Shown piece by piece: positions 53,957 through 61,640 of a stretch of DNA of 64,000 bases. This DNA is from Labilithrix sp. (GTDB taxonomy: Bacteria > Myxococcota_A > Polyangia > Polyangiales > Polyangiaceae). Position 1 is the stretch's first letter. Every line of letters starts with the position of its first letter. Both the position numbers and the translations under genes were made by a program. The notes under the pieces are model-generated. The model was not told the origin of the DNA. It was given only the letters and a program-made list of their open reading frames with translations, and ran no database searches. Location of the stretch: assembly GCA_019637225.1 (NCBI GenBank), contig JAHBWC010000007.1, positions 62,001-126,000 on the forward strand. Reading direction: 5' to 3'.

Positions 53957-54382
53957 ATGCTTCGCCGTCGCTTCTTCACCGTCTTGGCTCTCTCCGTTCC
54001 GGTCATGATGATGCTCGCGTGCAGCGCCGACGACGAGGCCGCCGCGCCCGTGAACGGCGTCAACGACGTCGGCAAGGCCTGCGCGATCCGCGCGCAGTGG
54101 ACGAAGCGGAGCACCATGGACTGCTCCGACTGCCTGGGCGTCGCCGTCACCCCGCTCTGCGACTGCACCGCGCCGAAGCCCTACGCGGGGAAGTGCCACG
54201 ATCAGCAGAACGCGAAGTACCAGGAGCCCACCTGCAGCGGCGTCGGAGAGTGCGTCTTCAAGTGCTCGGCGGAGGACTGCGGATGCGTCGAGGCGTGTTA
54301 CGCAGGCAAAGACGAGTGTCGGGTGCGCGGCGCGGCGGTCGACGGCTGCATCGCCGAGGTCTGCGACACGTACTGCCGGTGA
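53957..54382 (+). CDS. Small Cys-rich lipoprotein, unknown function
   Basis: This 141-residue protein has a basic n-region (MLRRRFF), lipobox MLAC, and a mature part with about 17 cysteines (CSDC, CDCTAPKPYAGKC, CVFKCSAEDCGCVEACY). It is a compact disulfide-rich domain with no recognised family. ATG 53957 gives a standard lipoprotein signal; an upstream in-frame ATG at 53825 would run through the terminator hairpin and is rejected. It has a GAGG about 11 bp upstream. Confidence 0.75.
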   Translation: MLRRRFFTVLALSVPVMMMLACSADDEAAAPVNGVNDVGKACAIRAQWTKRSTMDCSDCLGVAVTPLCDCTAPKPYAGKCHDQQNAKYQEPTCSGVGECVFKCSAEDCGCVEACYAGKDECRVRGAAVDGCIAEVCDTYCR

Positions 54383-54396
54383 GGGCGTGAGCCTCC

Positions 54397-54415
54397 CGTC
54401 GCGCGCGACGCTTTT
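54397..54415 (+). terminator. Short terminator-like hairpin
   Basis: CGTCGCGCGCGACG (54397-54410) is a perfect palindrome able to form a 5-bp stem with a CGCG loop, followed by CTTTT, 15 nt after the stop codon of the Cys-rich lipoprotein. Confidence 0.45.
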
Positions 54416-54490
54416 GGTGGCCGCGGCGTCGATCGGCGCGCCGCTGTTCGCGATCGCTCCAGCCCTCGATCGGCGCGGCCTCGCGCGATC

Positions 54491-55393
54491 CTAGCGGCCG
54501 CCGACGTCGCGTGTCGTGACGGACTCGTAGATCCCGAGGACCTCCTCGCGACCGAGCTTCGCCGCGCCGGCGTCGAGCGCGTCGAGCGTCGCCGTCGCGA
54601 GCCGCACGGGCAGCGCGCAGAAGGCGACGACGCCGCGCGCCGCGCCGGCGTCCACGAGCGCCGCCACGTAGCGCTCGGCGCGGACGAGATCGCCGCGCGC
54701 CAGATCGACGATCGCGCCGCGAGAGACGCTCGTGGGCAGGTACGCGCGGCCCTCGCGCGCGTCCGCCGGCGCGTCCTTCAGGATGTTCACGAGCTGGAGC
54801 CCCTCGCCGAACGCCGCGGCGTCCGCGTCGAGCGGCGCGCGCGCGGCGGCCACGCGCGGATCGGCGATGGCGAAGAGATCGGTCAGGAGCTCGCCGACGA
54901 TGCCCGCGACGGCGTAGGCGTACCGTCGAAGGTCGTCGATGTCCGCGAGCGCGATGCCGCCGCTCTCGTCCTGACGCGCGACGAACTCGGCCATCCCGAG
55001 CGCCGTCCGCTTCGTGTGATGGACGATCGCCGTCGCGGCGCGGGCGTCCGTCGCGCGCGCGGCCGCGAGCACGTCGTCTGCCCGCGCGAGTAGCTCGAGG
55101 CAGCCCGCGTCGTCCGTCGGCGGCGCTCGCTCGACGAGCTCCGTCCAGCGCTCGGGGCCGGCGTCGTCGCCGTCGAGCCAGCGCGCGAACGACGCGAGCG
55201 CGGCCGCGCGCCGATCGCGGCCCCAGCGCGGCGCGTCCTCGAGCTCGTCGGCGATCCGGAACAAGAGGTACGCGACGCCGACCTCTCGCGCGAGCGGCGG
55301 CTCGAGCAGAGGGATCGCGAGCGCGAACGTCCGGCTCGTGCGCTCGAGGAGTCGCGCGAGATCCGCATCGGAGAGCGCGCCGGCCGTGCTCAT
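54491..55393 (-). CDS. Squalene/phytoene synthase-family protein
   Basis: This 300-residue protein is of the head-to-head prenyl synthase family, which condenses two polyprenyl diphosphates. The first Asp-rich region is FRIADELEDAPRWG, the second is QLVNILKDAPADAREGRAYLP, and the intervening TKRTALGMAEFVA matches the family's helix. The Asp-rich motifs are shifted from the textbook DxxxD, so squalene versus phytoene or another product cannot be decided. It stands alone, with no other terpene gene nearby. ATG 55393 is divergent from the aldehyde dehydrogenase. Confidence 0.88.
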   Translation of the reverse strand: MSTAGALSDADLARLLERTSRTFALAIPLLEPPLAREVGVAYLLFRIADELEDAPRWGRDRRAAALASFARWLDGDDAGPERWTELVERAPPTDDAGCLELLARADDVLAAARATDARAATAIVHHTKRTALGMAEFVARQDESGGIALADIDDLRRYAYAVAGIVGELLTDLFAIADPRVAAARAPLDADAAAFGEGLQLVNILKDAPADAREGRAYLPTSVSRGAIVDLARGDLVRAERYVAALVDAGAARGVVAFCALPVRLATATLDALDAGAAKLGREEVLGIYESVTTRDVGGR

Positions 55394-55459
55394 CGCCCAA
55401 GCTCGTAGCCATACTCGGGGTCCGCCACAAGCCGCGCCTCACGACAGGGCCCGCGGCGC

Positions 55460-55465
55460 TATGCT
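55460..55465 (+). promoter_or_regulatory. Candidate -10 element of the aldehyde dehydrogenase gene
   Basis: TATGCT ends 9 nt before the ATG at 55475, with no Shine-Dalgarno sequence. A short or absent leader is predicted. The -35 region is weak. Confidence 0.4.
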
Positions 55466-55474
55466 CCGGACGTC

Positions 55475-57163
55475 ATGGCGGACCACCGAGACCCCCCGAG
55501 CACGGACAAGGACCTCGACGACGCCGATCCGACCACGATCGACACCGTCGCCGCGAACACGGCGCGGATCCTTGGCCCCGAGCACGCGCCGTCCGCGTCG
55601 ACGTCGATCTCCGTCGCGCCGGCGGCGTCCGTTCTGACGTTGCCGCCCGGCGCCGCGCTCGCCGTGACGTTGCCGCCCGGCGGGGCGCCCGCCATGACGA
55701 TGCCTCCCGGTGCGATGCCGCCCGAGTCGGTCGCGCTCCCCGACGGCGCGCTCCACGTCGCCGGACGGCGCTTCGAGGACGGCGAGCTCGCCTGGGTCAC
55801 CGATCCGTGGACCGGCGATCGCATCGCGCCCGTCGTGCAGGCCGACGCCGCGCGCGCCGCGCAGGCGGCCGAAGCGGCGAAGGACGCCTTCGAGGCGACG
55901 CGCCGGATGGCGAGCTTCGCGCGCCGGCGTCTCCTCAAGGAGATCACGCGGCGCATCACCGTCGCGCGCGAGGAGCTCGCGAACCTGATCGTGCGCGAGT
56001 CCGGCAAGCCGAAGACGCTCGCGCGCTTCGAGGTCGATCGCGCGATCGTCACGTTCGGCCTCGGCGCAGAGGAGGCCGTGCGTATCGGCGGTGAGGTCGT
56101 GCCGCTCGACGTCACCGAGTCGACCGCGCCGTACCGCGGGCACTGGCGCCGCGTGCCGCGCGGGCCGGTCCTCGCGATCACGCCCTTCAACTTCCCGCTG
56201 AACCTCGTCGCGCACAAGGTCGCGCCCGCGCTCGCGTGCGGGGCGCCCGTCGTCCTGAAGCCCGCGCCGCAGACGCCGCTCACGGCGCTGAAGCTCGCCG
56301 AGATCATCCGCGAGTCGGGCGCGCCGCCGGACGCGCTGCAGGTCGTGCCGTGCTCGAACGAGGTCGCCGAGACGCTCGTGCGGCACGACGCCTTCGCCGT
56401 CCTCACGTTCACCGGGAGCGACAAGGTCGGCTGGCACCTCCGGGCGATCGCCGGGAAGAAGCACGTCGTGCTCGAGCTCGGCGGCAACGCGGCGTGCATC
56501 GTCCACGAAGACGCGCCGAACCTCGCGCAGCTCGCCGCCGTGCTCTCCGCGAGCGCGTTCAACTACGCCGGTCAGGTGTGCATCAAGACGCAGCGCCTCT
56601 ACGCCCACCGCGCTATCGCCGAGCGGCTGTTGACCGATCTCGTCCCGCGCGCCTGCGCCTACGAGCCGCAAGACCCGAAGAGCACGACCGCGGCGATCGG
56701 CCCGATGATCGACGAGCGGGCGGCGGCGCGCGTCGAGCGCTGGATCGAAGAGGCGCGCGCTGCCGGCGCTCATCCGCTCGCGTTCGGGACGCGCTCGGGC
56801 AACCGTCTCCCCGCGGCGCTGCTCCGCTTCGACGGCGACGGGCGCGGCCTCTCGATCGTCGAAGAAGAGGCGTTCGGGCCGGTCCTCACGGTGCACGTGT
56901 ACGACGACTTCGCCGACGCGCTCCGCATGGCGGGCGCGACGCGCTACGGCCTCCAGGTCGGCGTCTACACCGACTCGCTCTCCCGCGTGCGCGAGGCGTT
57001 CGACCGGCTCGACGTGGGAGCGATCGTCGTGAACGACGTCCCGAGCGTGCGCGTCGACGCGATGCCCTACGGCGGCCGCCGCGACTCGGGCATCGGCCGC
57101 GAGGGCGTCCGCTACGCGATCGAGGAGATGACCGATCGCAAGATGCTCGTCGTGCGCGGCTGA
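55475..57163 (+). CDS. NAD(P)-dependent aldehyde dehydrogenase with repeat-bearing N-terminal extension
   Basis: This 562-residue enzyme oxidises an aldehyde to the acid. The catalytic Glu is E334 (LELGGNA) and the nucleophile is C369 (GQVCIKTQR). The cofactor segment PFNFPLNLVAHKVAPALACG is also present. It resembles the succinate-semialdehyde / glyceraldehyde-3-phosphate (non-phosphorylating) type. Unusually, about 85 residues precede the domain, including three exact 10-residue-spaced units TLPPGAALAV, TLPPGGAPAM and TMPPGAMPPE (55-84). The extension is not needed for the fold and could be a tether or localisation segment. Confidence 0.93.
   Translation: MADHRDPPSTDKDLDDADPTTIDTVAANTARILGPEHAPSASTSISVAPAASVLTLPPGAALAVTLPPGGAPAMTMPPGAMPPESVALPDGALHVAGRRFEDGELAWVTDPWTGDRIAPVVQADAARAAQAAEAAKDAFEATRRMASFARRRLLKEITRRITVAREELANLIVRESGKPKTLARFEVDRAIVTFGLGAEEAVRIGGEVVPLDVTESTAPYRGHWRRVPRGPVLAITPFNFPLNLVAHKVAPALACGAPVVLKPAPQTPLTALKLAEIIRESGAPPDALQVVPCSNEVAETLVRHDAFAVLTFTGSDKVGWHLRAIAGKKHVVLELGGNAACIVHEDAPNLAQLAAVLSASAFNYAGQVCIKTQRLYAHRAIAERLLTDLVPRACAYEPQDPKSTTAAIGPMIDERAAARVERWIEEARAAGAHPLAFGTRSGNRLPAALLRFDGDGRGLSIVEEEAFGPVLTVHVYDDFADALRMAGATRYGLQVGVYTDSLSRVREAFDRLDVGAIVVNDVPSVRVDAMPYGGRRDSGIGREGVRYAIEEMTDRKMLVVRG
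55637..55726 (+). repeat. Coding 30-bp tandem repeat in the aldehyde dehydrogenase gene
   Basis: Three 30-bp units encode T(L/M)PPG followed by five Ala/Gly/Pro/Met-rich residues. The unit length is a multiple of three, so copy number can change without a frameshift. Confidence 0.7.
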
Positions 57164-57324
57164 GTCATATCGCCCGACCGGGGCGCGGTCGGCGACCGTG
57201 GACGCCGGTTTACGCGCGCCGCCACCTCCGTTCACAGCTTCTTTCGCGCCTGCGAACGCGGCCTTACGAAGCGATCGCCGACAAATCTCGGACGAACCGG
57301 CCGGCTTCGCTCGATGGCACCCCG

Positions 57325-57330
57325 TATGCT
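57325..57330 (+). promoter_or_regulatory. Candidate -10 element of the lipoprotein gene at 57377
   Basis: TATGCT lies 46 nt upstream of the ATG at 57377, which has its own strong GGAGGTGA. Unlike the leaderless group, this gene would have a normal 5' leader. The -35 is not convincing. Confidence 0.3.
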
Positions 57331-57376
57331 AACCAGACGAGGCGCGAGCGAGCTCGAGCCCTCGCGGAGGTGATTC

Positions 57377-58225
57377 ATGCGCGGCCGCTTCCTTCTCCTC
57401 GGTCCTGTCGTGTGCATGCTCGCTGCCTGCGGCGACTACGGCGACGGCGACTACGGCTACAGCCAGAACGAGATCGTCTTCGGCATTCGCCAGCGCGTCG
57501 ACGTCGCGTCGGGCAAGACCGAGGTCACCGCCGGCTACGAGTACCTCGGGCTCGCCCACCGGGGTGGCTGGGTCCCGCGCGTCTTCCGCGACGGTGACGG
57601 CGAGGGCACCTGCTACTTCGAGCGCTACGACGCCCGCCTCGGCCAGCCGCACGTCGAGAGCGGCGTCGCGACGTGGACGGGAGGCAAGCTCCCGGCGCCG
57701 GGCCTCCAGGTGCTCGCCAACCAGCCCGAGCCGTCGAAGCTCGAAGGGGAGGGTTGGACCGCCGATGACACCCTCACGTTCGAGGTCTCGGGCTTCGCGA
57801 TGCCGCGCCTCCAGGCGGTGAGCATGAGGGCGCCGCGCATCGACCTCGACGTCACGGCGATCGCGCCTGCGGCGGCCGAAGGCGACACCGAGACGACCGT
57901 CAAGCCGACCGACGACGTCGGCGTCACGTGGACCCCGAGCGCGCCCGCCGCGGGGACGCGCGTCATGGTGACGCTCGAGACGGAGGAGGAAGACGGCCCC
58001 GGAGGCGGCGTCCGCTGCTTCGGCGCTTCGAGCTCGGGCAGCGCGATCATCCCCGCGATGTGGGTGGCGAGGCTCTTCTCGTCGGTCGATCCGGCCAAGC
58101 CGATCAAGGGCCGCATCGCGGTCTCCTCGCACCGCCAGATCACGTACCACACGCGCGGGAGCTGGACCGCGTACATCGTCGCGACGACGCTCCACCGCGA
58201 GCAGGCCTTCACGGGCGTGCGGTAG
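57377..58225 (+). CDS. Lipoprotein, unknown function
   Basis: This 282-residue protein has lipobox LAAC (C18), a Gly/Asp/Tyr-rich start (GDYGDGDYGY), and a beta-rich mature part that includes a possible second domain (PTDDVGVTWTPSAPAAGTRVMVTL). A single Cys pair (C in GTCYFERY and GVRCFG) could form a disulfide. GGAGGTGATTC gives a strong ribosome-binding site. No family recognised. It is followed by the Uma2-like remnant. Confidence 0.75.
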   Translation: MRGRFLLLGPVVCMLAACGDYGDGDYGYSQNEIVFGIRQRVDVASGKTEVTAGYEYLGLAHRGGWVPRVFRDGDGEGTCYFERYDARLGQPHVESGVATWTGGKLPAPGLQVLANQPEPSKLEGEGWTADDTLTFEVSGFAMPRLQAVSMRAPRIDLDVTAIAPAAAEGDTETTVKPTDDVGVTWTPSAPAAGTRVMVTLETEEEDGPGGGVRCFGASSSGSAIIPAMWVARLFSSVDPAKPIKGRIAVSSHRQITYHTRGSWTAYIVATTLHREQAFTGVR

Positions 58226-58257
58226 CGGCGCCGCGCTAGGATCTCGCCAGGCACGCG

Positions 58258-58380
58258 TTGAAGAAGCTCGCGACCTACGACGATCTCGTTCGAGGCCGTC
58301 GAGATCGAGGTCACGCGCTTCTTTCCGCCGCTCGCGCCGACCGAGCCGGCGCCCGAGGGAGAGCCCGAGCCGTAGGATGA
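58258..58380 (+). pseudogene. Probable Uma2-family endonuclease remnant
   Basis: From TTG 58258 one frame begins LKKLATYDDL, which matches the N-terminus of Uma2-family proteins (usually KLATYDDLLALP...). After about ten codons the reading changes: another frame gives FEAVEIEVTRFFPPLAPTEPAPEG and stops at 58373-58375, resembling the C-terminal DAIELDL...W segment of the same family. The roughly 150-residue middle is absent. This fits an internal deletion plus frame change of an Uma2 gene. Evidence is limited to two short family-like stretches. Confidence 0.4.
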
Positions 58381-58437
58381 CGAAGCCGGTGCGCCACCGA
58401 GCGCCGGCGAGGCGATCCTGCCGCGGCGCGGGTTGAT

Positions 58438-58466
58438 TTGACGGCACATCGCAGGCGGCCTACGTG
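58438..58466 (+). promoter_or_regulatory. Candidate promoter of the Mrp-type ATPase gene
   Basis: TTGACG (5 of 6) at 58438-58443 is separated by 17 nt from TACGTG at 58461-58466, which ends 11 nt before the ATG at 58478. There is no Shine-Dalgarno sequence, so a leader of only about 5 nt is predicted. Confidence 0.5.
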
Positions 58467-58477
58467 GTCGTCGAGTC

Positions 58478-59392
58478 ATGTCCGACGCCGAGACCTCCGC
58501 GCAGAAGAGCACTTCCCCCAAGAGCCGAACGGTAGGCCCCGACGATCCGGTGCCCGGCGTCGCGCACGTCGTGCTCGTGATGAGCGGCAAGGGGGGCGTC
58601 GGCAAGAGCACGACGGCGACGAACCTCGCGCTCGCCCTCGCGCGATCGGGCTACCGCACGGGCCTGCTCGACGCGGACATCTACGGGCCGTCGATCCCGA
58701 CGATGCTCGGCGTCACGGGCCGTCCCGTCTCGACCGACGGCAAGACGATCGAGCCGCTCGAGCGCTTCGGCCTCAAGCTGATGAGCATCGGCTTCCTCCT
58801 CGAGGATCCGAAGGCCGCCGTCATCTGGCGCGGTCCGATGCTCCACGGCGCGCTCCAGCAGTTCCTGAAGGACGTCGCCTGGGGCGACCTCGACTTCCTC
58901 GTGCTCGACCTCCCGCCCGGCACCGGCGACGTCGCGCTCTCGCTGTCGCAGCGTCTCGGCGTCTCCGGCGCGGTGATGGTGACCACGCCGCAGCCCGTCG
59001 CGACGGACGACGTCTACAAGGCCGTGTCGATGTGCCGGAAGGTCAACATCCCGATCCTCGGCATCGTCGAGAACATGAGCTGGTTCGTCGACACCGCCGG
59101 CGTGAAGCACGAGCTCTTCGGCAAGGGCGGCGGTCAGGCGGTCGCCGACTTCTCCGAGGCGCCGCTGCTCGCGCAGATCCCGATCGACCAGAGCGTGCGC
59201 GAGTGGGGCGACAAGGGCACGCCGGTGGTGCAGGCCGCGCCCGAAGGCGCGATCGGCCAGGCGTTCATGAAGCTCGCCGAGGAGGTCGTCGGCGTCGTCA
59301 CCGCGAAGGCCGACGAAGGCGGCGATCAGGCGCCGGTCATCGATCGAAGCGGCGGCGGCGGCGGGCGCCGTCGTCTTCCGGTCACGAAGTAG
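58478..59392 (+). CDS. mrp: Mrp/ApbC-family P-loop ATPase lacking the CxxC motif
   Basis: This 304-residue MinD-like ATPase has the deviant Walker A GKGGVGKS (37-44), DADIYGPSIPTMLG, and the Walker B region LDFLVLDLPPGTGD. Mrp/ApbC/Nbp35 proteins normally carry or transfer Fe-S clusters through a CxxC near the C-terminus, following IVENMS. Here that segment reads IVENMSWFVDTAGVKHELFG with no cysteine at the expected place (about 205-208). It therefore may not bind a cluster and could act on another assembly task. The N-terminal DUF59 domain of longer relatives is also absent. The promoter is near-leaderless. Confidence 0.9.
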   Translation: MSDAETSAQKSTSPKSRTVGPDDPVPGVAHVVLVMSGKGGVGKSTTATNLALALARSGYRTGLLDADIYGPSIPTMLGVTGRPVSTDGKTIEPLERFGLKLMSIGFLLEDPKAAVIWRGPMLHGALQQFLKDVAWGDLDFLVLDLPPGTGDVALSLSQRLGVSGAVMVTTPQPVATDDVYKAVSMCRKVNIPILGIVENMSWFVDTAGVKHELFGKGGGQAVADFSEAPLLAQIPIDQSVREWGDKGTPVVQAAPEGAIGQAFMKLAEEVVGVVTAKADEGGDQAPVIDRSGGGGGRRRLPVTK

Positions 59393-59550
59393 CCGTTTCG
59401 CGCGCGTTGCCGGCCGTCGCCCTCGATGGCTCGAGCCCGCACGTCCTCTGCCTGCGCGGCCGTGGGCGCTGTCTTTTGGGCATTTTCGTGGGCCCGCCGG
59501 GCTCGGCCTCGCGCGGCGTCGTCGACGCTGGTGGATCGGATGCCGTCCAT

Positions 59551-59579
59551 CTGACGGCGCGAGGGGCGTGTGCTTTAAT
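59551..59579 (+). promoter_or_regulatory. Sigma70-type promoter of the lipoprotein gene at 59665
   Basis: CTGACG (59551-59556), a 17-nt spacer, and TTTAAT (59574-59579) give a start about 78 nt before the ATG. The leader contains the hairpin GCCGAC-GTCG-GTCGGC (59605-59620) and a GGTGGG ribosome-binding site. Confidence 0.5.
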
Positions 59580-59664
59580 CGATGCTGCACCTGCGTTTCC
59601 AGGCGCCGACGTCGGTCGGCGGAATCGACGGAACGCTTCCTTCACACGAACACTCGGTGGGACG

Positions 59665-60711
59665 ATGACCCTCTCCTCGCGGAACCTGGTGATCTCGCTG
59701 CTCGCTTCGGCGTCCGTCGCCGCGATCGTGATCGCGTGCGGCTCGGACGAGAGCAAGTTCGACGACGGCTCGATCGGGCCGGCCGTCTTCGGTGAAGGCG
59801 GCTTCGGCGAAGGCGGAGATCCGCGGGACGACCTCTACAAGAACGATCCGCCGCCGCCGTGGTGCGGCCCGGACTCGGGCGTCATTCCCCCGCCGATCGG
59901 CGGGACCGAGGAGTGTCCCGACGACAAGAACAAGCCGGGCTGCGGGTGCGAGACCCCCAACGAGGAGAAGCCGTGCTGGACCGGGCTCCGGAGGCACCGG
60001 AACCTCGGCATCTGCAAGGACGGCGTCGCCAAGTGCAAGCCGAAGAACGAGAACTCGAACGTCTGGGGCGAGTGCGAGGGGCAGGTGCTCCCCAAGCTCG
60101 ACGGCAAGGGCGCCGAGGCGTGCAGCTGCTTCTCGGTCGGCGAGTGGAAGATCGCCAACACGTCGCCGTGCCTGCGGAACACCAGCGCCGGCTACTACGC
60201 GTACTCGACGGTCCTCGACAACGGCCAGGCGACCAACTGCGGGTTCGACAGTAAGCCGATCCCGCCGCCGGGTCAGGCGCCGTCCGGCATCTGGTCGACC
60301 AACACGCTGAAGGTCGACTGTGCGGGCGAGTTCCGGCTCTGCTTCCGGATCCGTGCGGGCAACTACGAGCAGCCCAAGGCCGACGACTGCATCCTCGGTG
60401 AGGTCTGCACGGATGCAGTCTACAACGAGCCGAACGTCGAGCAGGCGCTCCCGGATCTCAAGACCTGGGCGGGCAAGGACAACGCCTGCGCGAAGAAGTG
60501 GGAGAGCGACACCCCGGCGAACGTCAGCCCCGGCTACGGCGAGATGATCGTCAAGGGGCAGACCGTCCGCTGCGACGCCATCGACGACGGCGCCGGTCAG
60601 GACTACGTCTTCCACCGCGTGCAGTACTGCGCGCGGAGCTGCCGCAACCCGGCCAACGCCAACAACCCGGAGTGCGTCGAGTGCCAGCTCGCGGGCAAGG
60701 GCAGCTTCTGA
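59665..60711 (+). CDS. Cys-rich lipoprotein, unknown function
   Basis: This 348-residue protein has lipobox VIAC, a Gly/Asp/Phe-rich linker, then a mature region with about 26 cysteines in pairs (CGCETPNEEKPC, CSCFSVGE, CVEC). The middle contains beta-rich stretches such as EFRLCFRIRAGNYEQP. It is probably a surface-exposed, disulfide-stabilised protein. No family recognised. It ends just before the duplicated moxR tail. Confidence 0.75.
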   Translation: MTLSSRNLVISLLASASVAAIVIACGSDESKFDDGSIGPAVFGEGGFGEGGDPRDDLYKNDPPPPWCGPDSGVIPPPIGGTEECPDDKNKPGCGCETPNEEKPCWTGLRRHRNLGICKDGVAKCKPKNENSNVWGECEGQVLPKLDGKGAEACSCFSVGEWKIANTSPCLRNTSAGYYAYSTVLDNGQATNCGFDSKPIPPPGQAPSGIWSTNTLKVDCAGEFRLCFRIRAGNYEQPKADDCILGEVCTDAVYNEPNVEQALPDLKTWAGKDNACAKKWESDTPANVSPGYGEMIVKGQTVRCDAIDDGAGQDYVFHRVQYCARSCRNPANANNPECVECQLAGKGSF

Positions 60712-60803
60712 CGCGGCGGGCGCCGCCGCGTCGCCTCAGCTCTTCCAGCCGCCGCTGCGCTACGCCTGCGTGAGCGTCTCGAGGCGGCGGGCGCCGGGCC
60801 GCC

Positions 60804-61636
<833 letters not shown>

Positions 61637-61640
<4 letters not shown>

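Noticed and set aside
54387-54494. A 35-codon frame (GTG start) encoding a hydrophobic signal-like peptide
   Set aside because: It overlaps a terminator-like hairpin and runs into the end of the squalene synthase-like gene. It has no ribosome-binding site, and nothing follows the signal-like part.
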